Notes under the pieces: model-generated
Told to the model about the DNA's origin: nothing
Seen by the model: the letters and a program-made list of their open reading frames with translations, nothing else
The model's database searches: none
Translations under genes and position numbers: made by a program
From: Paractinoplanes tereljensis
GTDB taxonomy: Bacteria > Actinomycetota > Actinomycetes > Mycobacteriales > Micromonosporaceae
DNA: 64,000 nt
Direction: 5' to 3'
Assembly: GCF_016862435.1 (NCBI RefSeq)
Contig: NZ_BOMY01000034.1
Coordinates: 310,001-374,000 of the forward strand
Shown here: positions 7,989-16,166 of the stretch, piece after piece
Layout: every line of letters begins with the position of its first letter
Numbering within the stretch: position 1 is the stretch's first letter

Positions 7989-8840
7989 ATGACCGCCAGC
8001 GAGCGACGCCAGCTGATCAACTTCACCTACCGGCTCCTCGGATCGCTCACCGACGCCGAGGACGTCGTGCAGGAGACCTACGCCCGCTGGTACGCCCTGT
8101 CGGCCGCCGACCAGCAGGCCATCGAGCGGCCCGGCGCCTGGCTGACGACGGTCGCCGGTCGTCTCTGCCTCAATCTGCTCGGTTCGGCCCGGGCCCGCCG
8201 CGAGACGTACGTCGGCGAGTGGATCCCGGAACCGCTACCCGCGGAGTCGAGCACCGATCCGGCCGATCGGATCACCCTGGACGAGTCGGTGACGATGGCC
8301 TTCCTTGTCGTTCTCGACACGATGACCCCGGCCGAACGCGTCGCGTTCGTCCTGCACGACGTCTTCCGCTATCCCTTCGGCGAGGTCGCCGCGATCGTCG
8401 GCCGCACCCCGGCGGCCTGCCGCCAGCTGGCGTCGTCGGCCCGCCGCCGCATCCGCGCCACACAGGCGCCGGCCGCTCCGACCATCGAGCAGGCCGCCAT
8501 CGTCCGCCGCTTCAAGTCGGCCTGGCAAGCTAGGGACATCGAAGCCCTGATCGGCCTGCTGGACCCGGACGCCACCGCGACCGCCGACGGCGGCGGACAG
8601 GCCATCACCCACCTGCATCCGATCATCGGCGGCGAGCAGATCGCTCGCTCCTACGCCGAGATCGCGCGGGTCTCCGGCACCCGCACGACCTTCCGGGAAT
8701 GCACGGTGAACGGCCGCCCCGGCCTGGTGGCCGAGCAGGACGGCACGGTCGCGACGGTGTTCGCGTTCGACATCGCCGGCGACCGCATCCGGCACATCTG
8801 GGCAGTGCGAAACCCCGAAAAACTCCGGCTCTGGCGCTAG
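7989..8840 (+). CDS. ECF41-type (SigJ-like) RNA polymerase sigma factor
   Basis: This 283-residue protein has sigma region 2 at the N-terminus (FTYRLLGSLTDAEDVVQETYARWYAL), region 4 with FRYPFGEVAAIVGRTPAACRQLASSARRRI, and a C-terminal SnoaL-like extension of about 110 residues. Fusion to a SnoaL domain defines ECF41 sigma factors, in which the extension replaces an anti-sigma factor. ATG 7989 has a GGAGGGAGG ribosome binding site. ECF41 members usually autoregulate and activate a neighbouring enzyme gene; here the neighbour is the divergent LUD gene. Confidence 0.9.
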   Translation: MTASERRQLINFTYRLLGSLTDAEDVVQETYARWYALSAADQQAIERPGAWLTTVAGRLCLNLLGSARARRETYVGEWIPEPLPAESSTDPADRITLDESVTMAFLVVLDTMTPAERVAFVLHDVFRYPFGEVAAIVGRTPAACRQLASSARRRIRATQAPAAPTIEQAAIVRRFKSAWQARDIEALIGLLDPDATATADGGGQAITHLHPIIGGEQIARSYAEIARVSGTRTTFRECTVNGRPGLVAEQDGTVATVFAFDIAGDRIRHIWAVRNPEKLRLWR

Positions 8841-8963
8841 CCTCCGCTCATTTTTCAGTACGCCGTAGGACCGGTCCCCTGGTCCACAGTTTCGCTGAGC
8901 GGGACTCACCCTCCGCGCGCCCGCTCCGGGCGGGCCCGGCCCCCAAAACCGGCCCGCGCACGC

Positions 8964-9860
8964 CTAGGCCGACTCCCGGACGATCACCCGGGAGGCCTGC
9001 ACCGGGGCGTCGCCGGCGTCGTGGCCGAGGGCGCGCCGAGCGGCGCGGCGGCCGTAGCCAGCGGCGTCGATGCGGACCGTGGTCAGCGACGGTTTCCAGA
9101 GGGCGCCGTGCGGCGTCTCGTCGAAGCCGATCACCGCCAGGTCCGTCCGATTTGTCCCGGACAGGACGCGCAGGGCGGTGTCGTCGTCGAAGGCGGCCAC
9201 CGCGGTGACTCCCGGGTGGGAGTCCAGCGCGTCCCGGTGGGCCGCGCGGTCGTCGCCCACCCGGATCACGACCGACTCGGCCAGGCCCAGTGCCTCGGCT
9301 ATCTGCCGGGTATGGGCCTCGCGCAGTGACGCCAGCCGGGCCAGCCGCGGGTCGTCGGGCAGAGCCAGTGCCAGCCGATGGTGGCCGCGCGAGGCCAGGT
9401 GGCCGATCTGCGTCGCGGTGTGCGCGGCCAGGCCGTCGATCCAGCCGCCGTCGTCCACGTCGGTCCCCGTACCCGCATAAAGGCCGGCCAGGTCGATCAC
9501 CGCGCGCGGGGCGGCCGCCTCGACCACCCGCCGCAGCGAGCCGGACCGGCCGGTGCCGTGCCGCACCAGCAGGGCGTGGCCGTGCTGGTCGAGTTCGTCC
9601 TCGAGGCCCTCGATGAAGCTGCGCAGGCTGCCGCCCGGGGGCAGGCCGGCGGTGTTGAGCAGCACCAGCCGGGACGTGCCCTCGCGCAGCGCCCGGGCCA
9701 TGCCGTGCGGCACGTAACCCAGCTCGGCCGCGGCCCGGCGCACCCGGTCGCGGGTGGCCGCCGGGATGGTCTGGCCGGCCGCGTCGTTCAGCACGAAGCT
9801 CACAGTGGCGATCGAGACGCCGCTGGCGGTCGCCACGTCCTTGAGGGTTACCCGAGCCAC
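8964..9860 (-). CDS. LacI-family transcriptional repressor
   Basis: This 298-residue protein has the LacI helix-turn-helix and hinge (VTLKDVATASGVSIATVSFVLND, then GQTIPAATRDRVRRAAAELGYVPH) and a periplasmic-binding-protein-like effector domain ending in DLAVIGFDE. It starts at GTG 9860; TAGCAT on the minus strand (9867-9872) is 6 nt upstream, so it is probably leaderless. The shared intergenic region with a divergent zinc-type dehydrogenase holds a LacI-type half-palindrome, suggesting control of that gene and itself. The effector is probably a sugar or polyol (inference). Confidence 0.9.
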   Translation of the reverse strand: MARVTLKDVATASGVSIATVSFVLNDAAGQTIPAATRDRVRRAAAELGYVPHGMARALREGTSRLVLLNTAGLPPGGSLRSFIEGLEDELDQHGHALLVRHGTGRSGSLRRVVEAAAPRAVIDLAGLYAGTGTDVDDGGWIDGLAAHTATQIGHLASRGHHRLALALPDDPRLARLASLREAHTRQIAEALGLAESVVIRVGDDRAAHRDALDSHPGVTAVAAFDDDTALRVLSGTNRTDLAVIGFDETPHGALWKPSLTTVRIDAAGYGRRAARRALGHDAGDAPVQASRVIVRESA

Positions 9861-9866
9861 GAACCG

Positions 9867-9886
9867 ATGCTAGCTTAAGCGTTTTA
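9867..9886. promoter_or_regulatory. LacI promoter and LacI-type operator
   Basis: On the minus strand TAGCAT (9867-9872) is a TANNNT -10 placed 6 nt before GTG 9860. TTAAGCGTTTTA at 9875-9886 is a degenerate LacI-family operator with the usual central CG, located to block transcription in both directions. Confidence 0.5.
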
Positions 9887-9907
9887 GTGCAGCTGAGGGA
9901 GGGCGTC

Positions 9908-10915
9908 ATGAAGACCGTTACGGTGACCGGGCCGGGCACCACGGCCGTGGTCGAGGCGGACAAGCCGCAGGCCGGGCCGCGCGATGTGCTGGTGCGGATG
10001 CGGGCGTGCGGCATCTGCGGGTCCGACGCGCTCTACATCCACGTCGGCGGCATCCCGCCGCGGCAGGGCGCCACCCCGCTCGGGCACGAACCGGCCGGCG
10101 AGGTCGCCGAGGTGGGCGCCGAGGTCGACGGTCTGGCGGTCGGCGACCACGTGGTCATCAACCCGATGGCGGCCGGCGACGGCATCATCGGCAGCGGCGG
10201 CGCCCAGGGCGGCCTGTCGGAGTTCGTAGTGATTCGCGACGCCGTCGTCGGCACCCACCTGATCACCGTCCCGAAGCACATCCCGTTCGAGGTGGTGGCG
10301 CTCAACGAGCCGATGGCGGTGGCCACCCACGGGGTCAACCGGGCCGCCCCGCAGCCCGGCGACAAGGCGGTGGTCTTCGGCGCGGGGCCGATCGGGCTCG
10401 GCGCGGCGATCGCCCTCAAGCTGCGCGGCGTGGCCCACGTGGTGGTGGTCGACATCGTGCCGGACCGGCTGGCGAAGGCGCTGCGGGTCGGTGCCGACGC
10501 GGTGATCAACTCGGCCGAGGAGGACGTCGCGGCCCGGCTGACCGAGCTGCACGGCGAGGCTCCCAAGGGCGTCGGGGTGCGCGGGATCAAGCCGGCCACC
10601 GACATCTACCTGGACGCGGCGGGCGCACCCGTGGTGATCGAGACGGTGCTGGCGGCGGCCAAGCACGGCGCCCGGCTGAGCATCGTCGCCGTGCACAAGA
10701 AGCCGGTCGAGGTCGACTTCGGGGCGATCCTCACCACCGAGCTGACCATCACGATGGCGATGGGCTACCCGACCGAGATCTTCGAGGTGACCCCGGGCCT
10801 GGTGGCGAACTGGGAGAAGTACGCCGAGATCGTCAGCGATGTCATCCCGTACGCCGAAGTGCAGCGCGCCCTCACCCTGGCGACCGCGGGAAAGGTCGTC
10901 GTCAGCATCCCGTGA
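9908..10915 (+). CDS. Zinc-type medium-chain dehydrogenase (polyol/sorbitol-like)
   Basis: This 335-residue enzyme has the catalytic-zinc lobe (CGICGSD and PLGHEPAGEV) and a Rossmann fold with VFGAGPIGLGAAIALKLRG and a VVVD turn suited to NAD(H). The four-cysteine structural zinc lobe of most family members is absent; that stretch reads GDGIIGSGGAQGG. Likely substrates are a polyol, sugar alcohol or L-threonine-like compound. ATG 9908 has GAGGGAGGG upstream; the TTG at 9887 is less likely. Control by the divergent LacI protein is expected. It is followed by a strong terminator. Confidence 0.86.
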   Translation: MKTVTVTGPGTTAVVEADKPQAGPRDVLVRMRACGICGSDALYIHVGGIPPRQGATPLGHEPAGEVAEVGAEVDGLAVGDHVVINPMAAGDGIIGSGGAQGGLSEFVVIRDAVVGTHLITVPKHIPFEVVALNEPMAVATHGVNRAAPQPGDKAVVFGAGPIGLGAAIALKLRGVAHVVVVDIVPDRLAKALRVGADAVINSAEEDVAARLTELHGEAPKGVGVRGIKPATDIYLDAAGAPVVIETVLAAAKHGARLSIVAVHKKPVEVDFGAILTTELTITMAMGYPTEIFEVTPGLVANWEKYAEIVSDVIPYAEVQRALTLATAGKVVVSIP

Positions 10916-10919
10916 CACG

Positions 10920-10950
10920 AAAAAGGGCCGGCGAAAGCCGGCCCTTTTTT
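10920..10950. terminator. Bidirectional rho-independent terminator
   Basis: A 13-bp perfect stem (10920-10932 with 10937-10949) closes a GAAA loop. A-run and T-run flanks let it work for both convergent genes. Confidence 0.92.
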
Positions 10951-10963
10951 CACAGGAAGAGTT

Positions 10964-12112
10964 CTACTTGTCGGCGTCCGCGTCGGAGCTCGGCTTGGCC
11001 GTCACGCCCACGCCGTACTCAGTGCAGAGCGCGGCGTACTTGCCGGCGCAGAGGTCCTTCTTGGTGACGAAGCCGTCGGTCACCACGTCCTTGACCTTGG
11101 TCACGTCGATCTGCAGCGGCTCCAGGCTCACGAACGGCACGTACGCGCCCGACTCCGGGTCCTTGATCTGGCCGGTCACCGACGGCTTCTCGCCCTTGAA
11201 CAGCTTGATGGCGAGGCCGGCCGCGGCGTCTGCCTCCGGCTTGATGCGCTTGTAGATGGTCACGCACTGCTCGCCGGTCAGCAGGTTCTGCAGGCCCTGC
11301 AGGGTGGCGTCCTGGCCGGTGACCGGGACCTTGCCGGCCAGGCCCTTCTTGCGCAGCACCTCGATGACCGCGTTGCCGAGACCGTCGTTGGCGGCGAGCA
11401 CGCCGTCGATCTTCGGCTGCTGCTGGATCATCTGGGTGAAGATCTTGCCGCCCTCCTCGTTGTCCCAGTCGGGGACGAACTGGTCGGGGCCCTTGGTGTA
11501 CTCGGCGGTGTCGTACTTGGGCTGCAGCTGACCGTCGTAGCCGGCCTTGAACAGGGTCGCGTTGTTGTCGGTCGGCGAGCCGTTGAGCTCGGCGACGACC
11601 GGGTTCTTCACGCCCTTGGCCTCGAGGCAGTTGATCAGGCCGTACGCCTGGTACTTGCCGACCTTCTCGTTGTCGAAGCTGACGTAGTAGTCGGCGCCGC
11701 CGTTGAGGGTCAGCCGGTCGTAGTCGATGACCGGGATCTTCTTCTCTTTGGCCTTGTCGATGACCGCTTTGCCGGAATCGGAGTCGAGGTTCGCGATGAT
11801 CAGCACCTTGACACCGCTGTTGATCATGTCGTCGCCGATTTTCTGGAAGTTCGCGCGGTCGCCCTCGGCGTTCTGGATCTCGACCGGCACCCCGGCGGCG
11901 TCGAACGCGGCCTTGAGGAACTTCGGGTCGTCGGTCTTCCACCGCTGCGAGCTCTTGGTGTCCGGCATGATCACGCCGACCCGCGCCTTGCCCGAGCCGC
12001 TGCCACCGCTGTCGCTACTGGCATCACTCGAGCTATCCGAGTCGTCACACGCTGTCATGGTGGCCGTCGCCAGCAGCCCAACCGCCGCGAGCGCCAGCAG
12101 CTTCTTGCGCAT
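10964..12112 (-). CDS. Xylose-type sugar ABC transporter substrate-binding lipoprotein
   Basis: This 382-residue protein has an N-terminal lipoprotein signal (MRKKLLALAAVGLL, then TMTAC with the lipid-anchored Cys) and a Ser/Gly-rich linker. The periplasmic-binding fold follows (RVGVIMPDTKSSQRWKTD, VLIIANLDSDSGKAV, IDGVLAANDGLGNAV). It resembles D-xylose-binding XylF/ChvE-type proteins. No ATPase or permease is adjacent and a terminator follows, so the partner subunits must be encoded elsewhere. GAGAGGA serves as ribosome binding site. Given the xylanases in this window, pentose uptake is plausible. Confidence 0.87.
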   Translation of the reverse strand: MRKKLLALAAVGLLATATMTACDDSDSSSDASSDSGGSGSGKARVGVIMPDTKSSQRWKTDDPKFLKAAFDAAGVPVEIQNAEGDRANFQKIGDDMINSGVKVLIIANLDSDSGKAVIDKAKEKKIPVIDYDRLTLNGGADYYVSFDNEKVGKYQAYGLINCLEAKGVKNPVVAELNGSPTDNNATLFKAGYDGQLQPKYDTAEYTKGPDQFVPDWDNEEGGKIFTQMIQQQPKIDGVLAANDGLGNAVIEVLRKKGLAGKVPVTGQDATLQGLQNLLTGEQCVTIYKRIKPEADAAAGLAIKLFKGEKPSVTGQIKDPESGAYVPFVSLEPLQIDVTKVKDVVTDGFVTKKDLCAGKYAALCTEYGVGVTAKPSSDADADK

Positions 12113-12214
12113 TTCCGAGAATTCCTCTCAGGTGGATCCCGACCTGGGTGGTCCGGCCGAACGTCGCCCCAGTATCGAGTAGTCCGCACGACGCTCGACT
12201 AGGGGTACGGCGCC

Positions 12215-12239
12215 CGGGAGAAAAATAGTTCATCTCCCG
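12215..12239. promoter_or_regulatory. Inverted repeat upstream of the sugar-binding gene
   Basis: CGGGAGA (12215-12221) and TCTCCCG (12233-12239) form a 7-bp dyad with an AT-rich 11-nt centre. It lies about 100 bp upstream of the binding-protein start, between two minus-strand genes. It could be an operator or a weak terminator of the ABC operon. Confidence 0.3.
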
Positions 12240-12279
12240 AGCGTCAACATCAGCCGGTTACCCACGGTGCCATCGGAGG

Positions 12280-13302
12280 CTACGCCACCCGGCGCCGGAT
12301 CCACCAGAAGCAGAAGATCGCCAGGAGCGACGAAGCTACCAGCAGTACGCCGGTTTCTCGCCACTGCAAGGCCCAGAACTTGTCGTTCCCGATGTATGTG
12401 ACCTTTTGGTGCAGATTCTGGGCGGTCAGCCAGTCCCGGCAGCCGCGGGGACCGTCGCCGCCCTTGGTGGCCTTCGGTCCGCAGTAGTCAGGGTCGTACG
12501 GACCGCGATAAACAGCGCCGGTCGAGGTGATGACTTTGTTGTCGAGGACCCAGGTGGCGATGGCCGGCGGTTCCACCTCGAGCCGGATCTCGTGGTTCGG
12601 GTCGTCCGGGCTGAGACTGATGCCGCCGTCCCAGTCGCCGGCCAGCGGCGCCTGATAGGTGCTGTGCGCGACGAGTTGCTCACGGAGGAAGAGGCCGCCG
12701 ACCATGGCGCCGACGATGACCAGGAGGGTCAGCGCCATCGCCATCACCGTCCGGCGCAGCAGCATGCCGAGGGTCACGCCGGCGACGAAGGCGAGGACCG
12801 CGTAGCCGATCGGCACGATGCCCCGGGCCGCGTAGGTCAGCGGGGTCACCCAGCCGTCGACCTTGTCGAGCGGGCTGGCCCAGGCGGTGATCGCCCAGCT
12901 GGCCAGGCCGGCCACCGCGGCGGTGGCCAGGCCGATGCCGCCCAGCTTCACGCCCAGCCAGCGGTTGCGGCTGATCGACTGGTTCCAGACCAGGCGATGG
13001 GTGCCGGCCTCGAGCTCGCGGGCCACCAGCGGCGCGCCCCAGAACAGCCCGACCACGGCCGGGAACAGCAACAGGACCAGGGCCGCGATCTGATAGAGCT
13101 TGCCGAGGTAGCCGCTGCGGGCGGTCTTGACGAACTGGCTCGCGAGCTGCTCGCAGTCGGCGGTGCAGGCGGTGTAGCCGGTGTCCCGGGCGATGTCGAG
13201 CAGGGTCGATCGGGTCGCCAGGTAGACCGCGGCCACCGCGACCACCAGGGCCAGGCCGAACACGGCCTGGGTGCGGAACTGACGCCAGGTGAGCCAGATC
13301 AT
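12280..13302 (-). CDS. ABC-2-type transporter permease
   Basis: This 340-residue membrane protein starts MIWLTWRQFRTQAVF and has about six hydrophobic segments. A central one contains GLFWGAPLVARELEAGTHRLVWNQSISR, a block usual in actinobacterial ABC permeases paired with GntR/YtrA regulators. A large extracytoplasmic loop sits before the final helix, which is followed by a basic C-terminus (WWIRRRVA). It overlaps the upstream ATPase gene by 4 bp (ATGA), so the two are translationally coupled. The exported substrate is unknown; cell-envelope stress or peptide antibiotics are common in this class. Confidence 0.88.
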   Translation of the reverse strand: MIWLTWRQFRTQAVFGLALVVAVAAVYLATRSTLLDIARDTGYTACTADCEQLASQFVKTARSGYLGKLYQIAALVLLLFPAVVGLFWGAPLVARELEAGTHRLVWNQSISRNRWLGVKLGGIGLATAAVAGLASWAITAWASPLDKVDGWVTPLTYAARGIVPIGYAVLAFVAGVTLGMLLRRTVMAMALTLLVIVGAMVGGLFLREQLVAHSTYQAPLAGDWDGGISLSPDDPNHEIRLEVEPPAIATWVLDNKVITSTGAVYRGPYDPDYCGPKATKGGDGPRGCRDWLTAQNLHQKVTYIGNDKFWALQWRETGVLLVASSLLAIFCFWWIRRRVA

Positions 13303-14183
13303 CGCTGCTTCTCCAGTACGCGATCACGGCCGTTCGCGGCCTCGGACATGTACGCCAGGACGAGGTCCTCCAGGTCGATCCCGGCCACGCTGAACGCCGG
13401 ATCGTCGATCGGCGCGGTGCTGCGCACGACCAGGCTGGACTGCACATCGGTGTGCCGGGCCTGGATCACGGTGCGACCGGGACCGAGCTTCTCCGGGTCC
13501 ACGCGCGCCCCCGTGACGTGGTGGTGAGTGGCGAGGAGTTCCTCGACCTCCCCGGTGACTCGGACCTTGGACTTGACCAGCACGATCAGGTAGTCGCAGA
13601 CGCGTTCCAGGTCGGCCACCAGGTGCGAGGACATCACCACGCTGGTGCCGGACTCCGCCACGTACTCCATGAGGCCCTGCAGGAACTCGCGGCGGGCGAG
13701 CGGGTCGAGGGCGGCCACCGGCTCGTCGAGCAGCAGCAGCTCGGGCCGCTTGGCGATGGCCAGGGTCAGCGCGACCTGGGCGCGCTGGCCGCCGGACAGC
13801 TTGCCGGCTTTCTGCTTCGGGTCCAGGTCGAGCCGCTCGATCCGCTCCCGCGCCAGATCGTCGTCCCAGGACGGGTTGAGGTGCTTGCCGAAACGCAGAT
13901 GGTCGTCGATGGACAGGCTGCCGTAGACCGGAGTGTCCTGGGCGACGAACCCGATCCGCGGCGAGCCGGTGACCGGCGGCCCGCCCAGCACGGTGAGGCC
14001 GCCCGCGGTCGGGTTGAGCTGGCCACAGACGAGCTGGAGCAGGGTGGACTTGCCGGCGCCGTTGGGGCCGACGAGTCCGACCACGTGGCCGGCCGGGATG
14101 TCCAGCGAGCAGTCGGACAGGGCGGTCTTCCGCCCGTACTTCTTGGTCAGGTGCTCAGTTATTACCGCGCTGGTCATCGTCAT
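13299..14183 (-). CDS. ABC transporter ATP-binding protein
   Basis: This 294-residue ATPase has Walker A GPNGAGKST, the Q-loop at GFVAQDTPVYG, the signature LSGGQRAQVALTLAIA, and Walker B ELLLLDEPVAALDP. A C-terminal extension follows, as in Bcr/Ytr-type subunits. Two ATGs compete: 14183 overlaps the GntR stop codon, while 14177 has GGAGGGG at a better distance. It forms the energy subunit for the permease encoded directly downstream and is probably controlled by the upstream GntR protein. Confidence 0.92.
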   Translation of the reverse strand: MTMTSAVITEHLTKKYGRKTALSDCSLDIPAGHVVGLVGPNGAGKSTLLQLVCGQLNPTAGGLTVLGGPPVTGSPRIGFVAQDTPVYGSLSIDDHLRFGKHLNPSWDDDLARERIERLDLDPKQKAGKLSGGQRAQVALTLAIAKRPELLLLDEPVAALDPLARREFLQGLMEYVAESGTSVVMSSHLVADLERVCDYLIVLVKSKVRVTGEVEELLATHHHVTGARVDPEKLGPGRTVIQARHTDVQSSLVVRSTAPIDDPAFSVAGIDLEDLVLAYMSEAANGRDRVLEKQR

Positions 14184-14584
14184 CCCCTCCGTCCCGCTCG
14201 CTCCGCCGAAAAGCGGCGAAATGTGCTGATGAACAGGGCCTCGATGCTTTCGTCATCGAGACCGGCGTCGCGGGCCTTGGCCAGCCAGCCCTCCAGGTCG
14301 CGGCGCAGCGGCTCGTGGGCGGCGAGGTCCTCGTCGCTGCCGAGCGTGCGGGTGACGAAGGTGCCGAGGCCGGGCCGGGGCTGGACGAGCCCCTCGTATT
14401 CCAGTTCGCGGTAGGCCTTCAGCACCGTGTTCGGGTTGATCGCGACCCGGGCCACCACGTCCTTGACGGTGGGCAGCTTGTCGCCTTCCTTGAGCAGTCC
14501 GAGCCGCAGCGCGTGCCGGACCTGCTGGATGAGCTGCATGTAGGGCGAGACGCCCGACCGGGAGTCCAGATGGAACTCGATCAT
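14180..14584 (-). CDS. GntR-family (YtrA-type) transcriptional regulator
   Basis: This 134-residue protein has the GntR winged helix (YMQLIQQVRHALRLGLLKEGDKLPTVKDVVARVAINPNTVLKAYRELEYEGLVQPRPGLGTFV in outline) and only a short helical tail. That architecture defines the YtrA subfamily, which governs neighbouring ABC genes. ATG 14584 matches family starts (MIEFHLDSRSG); an in-frame ATG lies at 14602. It is the first gene of a coupled three-gene operon, and a short palindrome covers its transcription start region. Confidence 0.9.
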   Translation of the reverse strand: MIEFHLDSRSGVSPYMQLIQQVRHALRLGLLKEGDKLPTVKDVVARVAINPNTVLKAYRELEYEGLVQPRPGLGTFVTRTLGSDEDLAAHEPLRRDLEGWLAKARDAGLDDESIEALFISTFRRFSAERAGRRG

Positions 14585-14601
14585 CCGTAACCACCATTCC
14601 A

Positions 14602-14620
14602 CTAGGTTCCTAGCACAATA
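14602..14620 (-). promoter_or_regulatory. GntR-ABC operon promoter with palindromic operator
   Basis: CTAGGTTCCTAG (14602-14613) has 5-bp inverted arms. A minus-strand TATTGT -10 (14615-14620) lies immediately upstream, so a bound regulator would cover the transcription start. Autoregulation by GntR is inferred. Confidence 0.5.
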
Positions 14621-14633
14621 GCAGTATGAAATA

Positions 14634-14656
14634 GGCCGAGGGCAATGCCCTCGGCC
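14634..14656 (-). terminator. Terminator of the aldehyde dehydrogenase gene
   Basis: A perfect 10-bp stem (14634-14643 with 14647-14656) has a 3-nt loop and reads into a TATTTCAT tract on the minus strand, 14 bp past the stop codon. Confidence 0.75.
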
Positions 14657-14670
14657 CGACTTTCAGCGAG

Positions 14671-16098
14671 TTACCAGTTGACCGCGATGTACTTCGACTC
14701 CAGGTATTCGAGCAGGCCCTCGTGCCCGCCCTCGCGCCCGATGCCCGACTGCTTGACCCCGCCGAACGGCGCGGCGGGGTCGCTGACCAGGCCACGGTTG
14801 AGGCCGACCATGCCGGCCTCGATCGCCTCGCTCACCCGCAGACCGCGGGCGAGGTCCTGGGTGAAGACGTACGCGACGAGCCCGAACTCGGTGTCGTTGG
14901 CATAGCGGACCGCCTCGTCCTCGCTGGTGAAGGTGACGATCGGGGCGACCGGCCCGAAGATCTCCTCCTTCAGGATCGGCGCGTTCCCCGCGACGCCGGT
15001 CAGCACGGTCGGCGGGTAGTAGAAGCCCGGCCCGCCCGGCCGCTCGCCGCCGGTCACCGCGGTCGCCCCCGCTTCCAGGGCCCCGCGGACGAGCTCGTCC
15101 ACCTTGGCCACGGTGTCCTCGTTGACCAGCGGCCCGACCTGCGTCTTCTCGTCGGTACCCGGCCCCACCACCAGGCCGGCCATCCGCTCGGCCAGCCGCC
15201 GGGAGAACTCGTCGGCGACCGACGCCTCGACGTAGAACCGGTTGGCCGCCGTGCACGCCTCGCCGCCGTTACGCATCTTGGCGATCATCGCGCCGTCCAG
15301 CGCGGCGTCCAGGTCGGCGTCCGCGAACACCAGGAACGGCGCGTTGCCACCCAGCTCCATCGACGTGTTGATCACGTTTTCCGCGGCCTGGGCCAGCAGG
15401 ATGCGCCCCACCTCGGTCGACCCGGTGAACGACACCTTGCGCACCCGCGGGTCGGCCAGCATCTTCGACACGACCTTGCCGGAGCTGCGCGAGGGCAGCA
15501 CGTTGACCACGCCGGCCGGCACCCCGGCCTCGGCCAGGATGCCGGCCATGGCCAGGGCGGTCAGCGGGGTGTCGCTGGCCGGCTTCAGAATCACGGTGCA
15601 ACCGGCGGCGAGCGCCGGCCCGATCTTCCGGGTGGCCATCGCGGCCGGAAAGTTCCAGGGCGTGACGAGTACGCACACGCCCACCGGCTGCCGCACCACC
15701 AGGATCCGGTTGGCGCCGCTCGGCGCGGTGCTGACGATGCCCTCGCCCCGCACGGCTTCCTCGGCGAACCAGCGGAAGAACTCGGCCGCGTACGTCACCT
15801 CGCCCTTCGCGTCGACCAGGGCCTTGCCGTTCTCCAGCGAGATCAGCTTGGCGATTTCGTCGGCGCGGGCCGACATCAACTCGAATGCCCGGCGCAGGTG
15901 TTCACCGCGTACTCGCGGGGGTGTCGCCGCCCAAGCCTTGGCCGCCTCGGCCGCCGCATCCACCGCGGCGGCCGCGTCCGCCTCTCCGCCGTCGGCGACC
16001 GAGGCGATCACATCGCCGGTCGCCGGGTCGAGCACATCGAAACGATTCCCCGAGGACGCGGGGACCCACTTGCCACCGATGAAGAGTTCAGTTTCCAC
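14671..16098 (-). CDS. NAD(P)-dependent succinate-semialdehyde-type aldehyde dehydrogenase
   Basis: This 475-residue ALDH has the cofactor motif LVTPWNFPAAM and KPASDTPLTAL, FTGSTEVGR, the general-base Glu in MELGGNAPFLVF, and the catalytic Cys in NGGEACTAANRF. The C-terminal EEIFGPVAPI and PFGGVKQSGIGREGG blocks are also present. It is closest in style to succinate-semialdehyde dehydrogenases (GabD type). GTG 16098 is preferred because homology starts there (ETELFIGGKW); an ATG at 16134 is in frame. The gene stands alone, divergent from the NACHT gene, with a hairpin terminator behind it. Confidence 0.88.
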   Translation of the reverse strand: METELFIGGKWVPASSGNRFDVLDPATGDVIASVADGGEADAAAAVDAAAEAAKAWAATPPRVRGEHLRRAFELMSARADEIAKLISLENGKALVDAKGEVTYAAEFFRWFAEEAVRGEGIVSTAPSGANRILVVRQPVGVCVLVTPWNFPAAMATRKIGPALAAGCTVILKPASDTPLTALAMAGILAEAGVPAGVVNVLPSRSSGKVVSKMLADPRVRKVSFTGSTEVGRILLAQAAENVINTSMELGGNAPFLVFADADLDAALDGAMIAKMRNGGEACTAANRFYVEASVADEFSRRLAERMAGLVVGPGTDEKTQVGPLVNEDTVAKVDELVRGALEAGATAVTGGERPGGPGFYYPPTVLTGVAGNAPILKEEIFGPVAPIVTFTSEDEAVRYANDTEFGLVAYVFTQDLARGLRVSEAIEAGMVGLNRGLVSDPAAPFGGVKQSGIGREGGHEGLLEYLESKYIAVNW

Positions 16099-16153
16099 AA
16101 CCCCAGCATGGTCCTGGTCCGGCCCGCCCGCCACGCTTCTTGGCGGAGTGCGT

Positions 16154-16159
16154 TACCGT
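16154..16159 (+). promoter_or_regulatory. -10 element of the NACHT gene
   Basis: TACCGT lies 7 nt before ATG 16167 with no ribosome binding site between, fitting a leaderless TANNNT promoter. Confidence 0.5.
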
Positions 16160-16166
16160 CCGCCGC

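Noticed and set aside
8930..8957. GC-rich hairpin between the ECF41 and LacI genes as a terminator
   Set aside because: The stem (GCGGGCC.GG with CCGGCCCGC) has a bulge and no T-run on either strand, so it cannot be told from chance in this composition.
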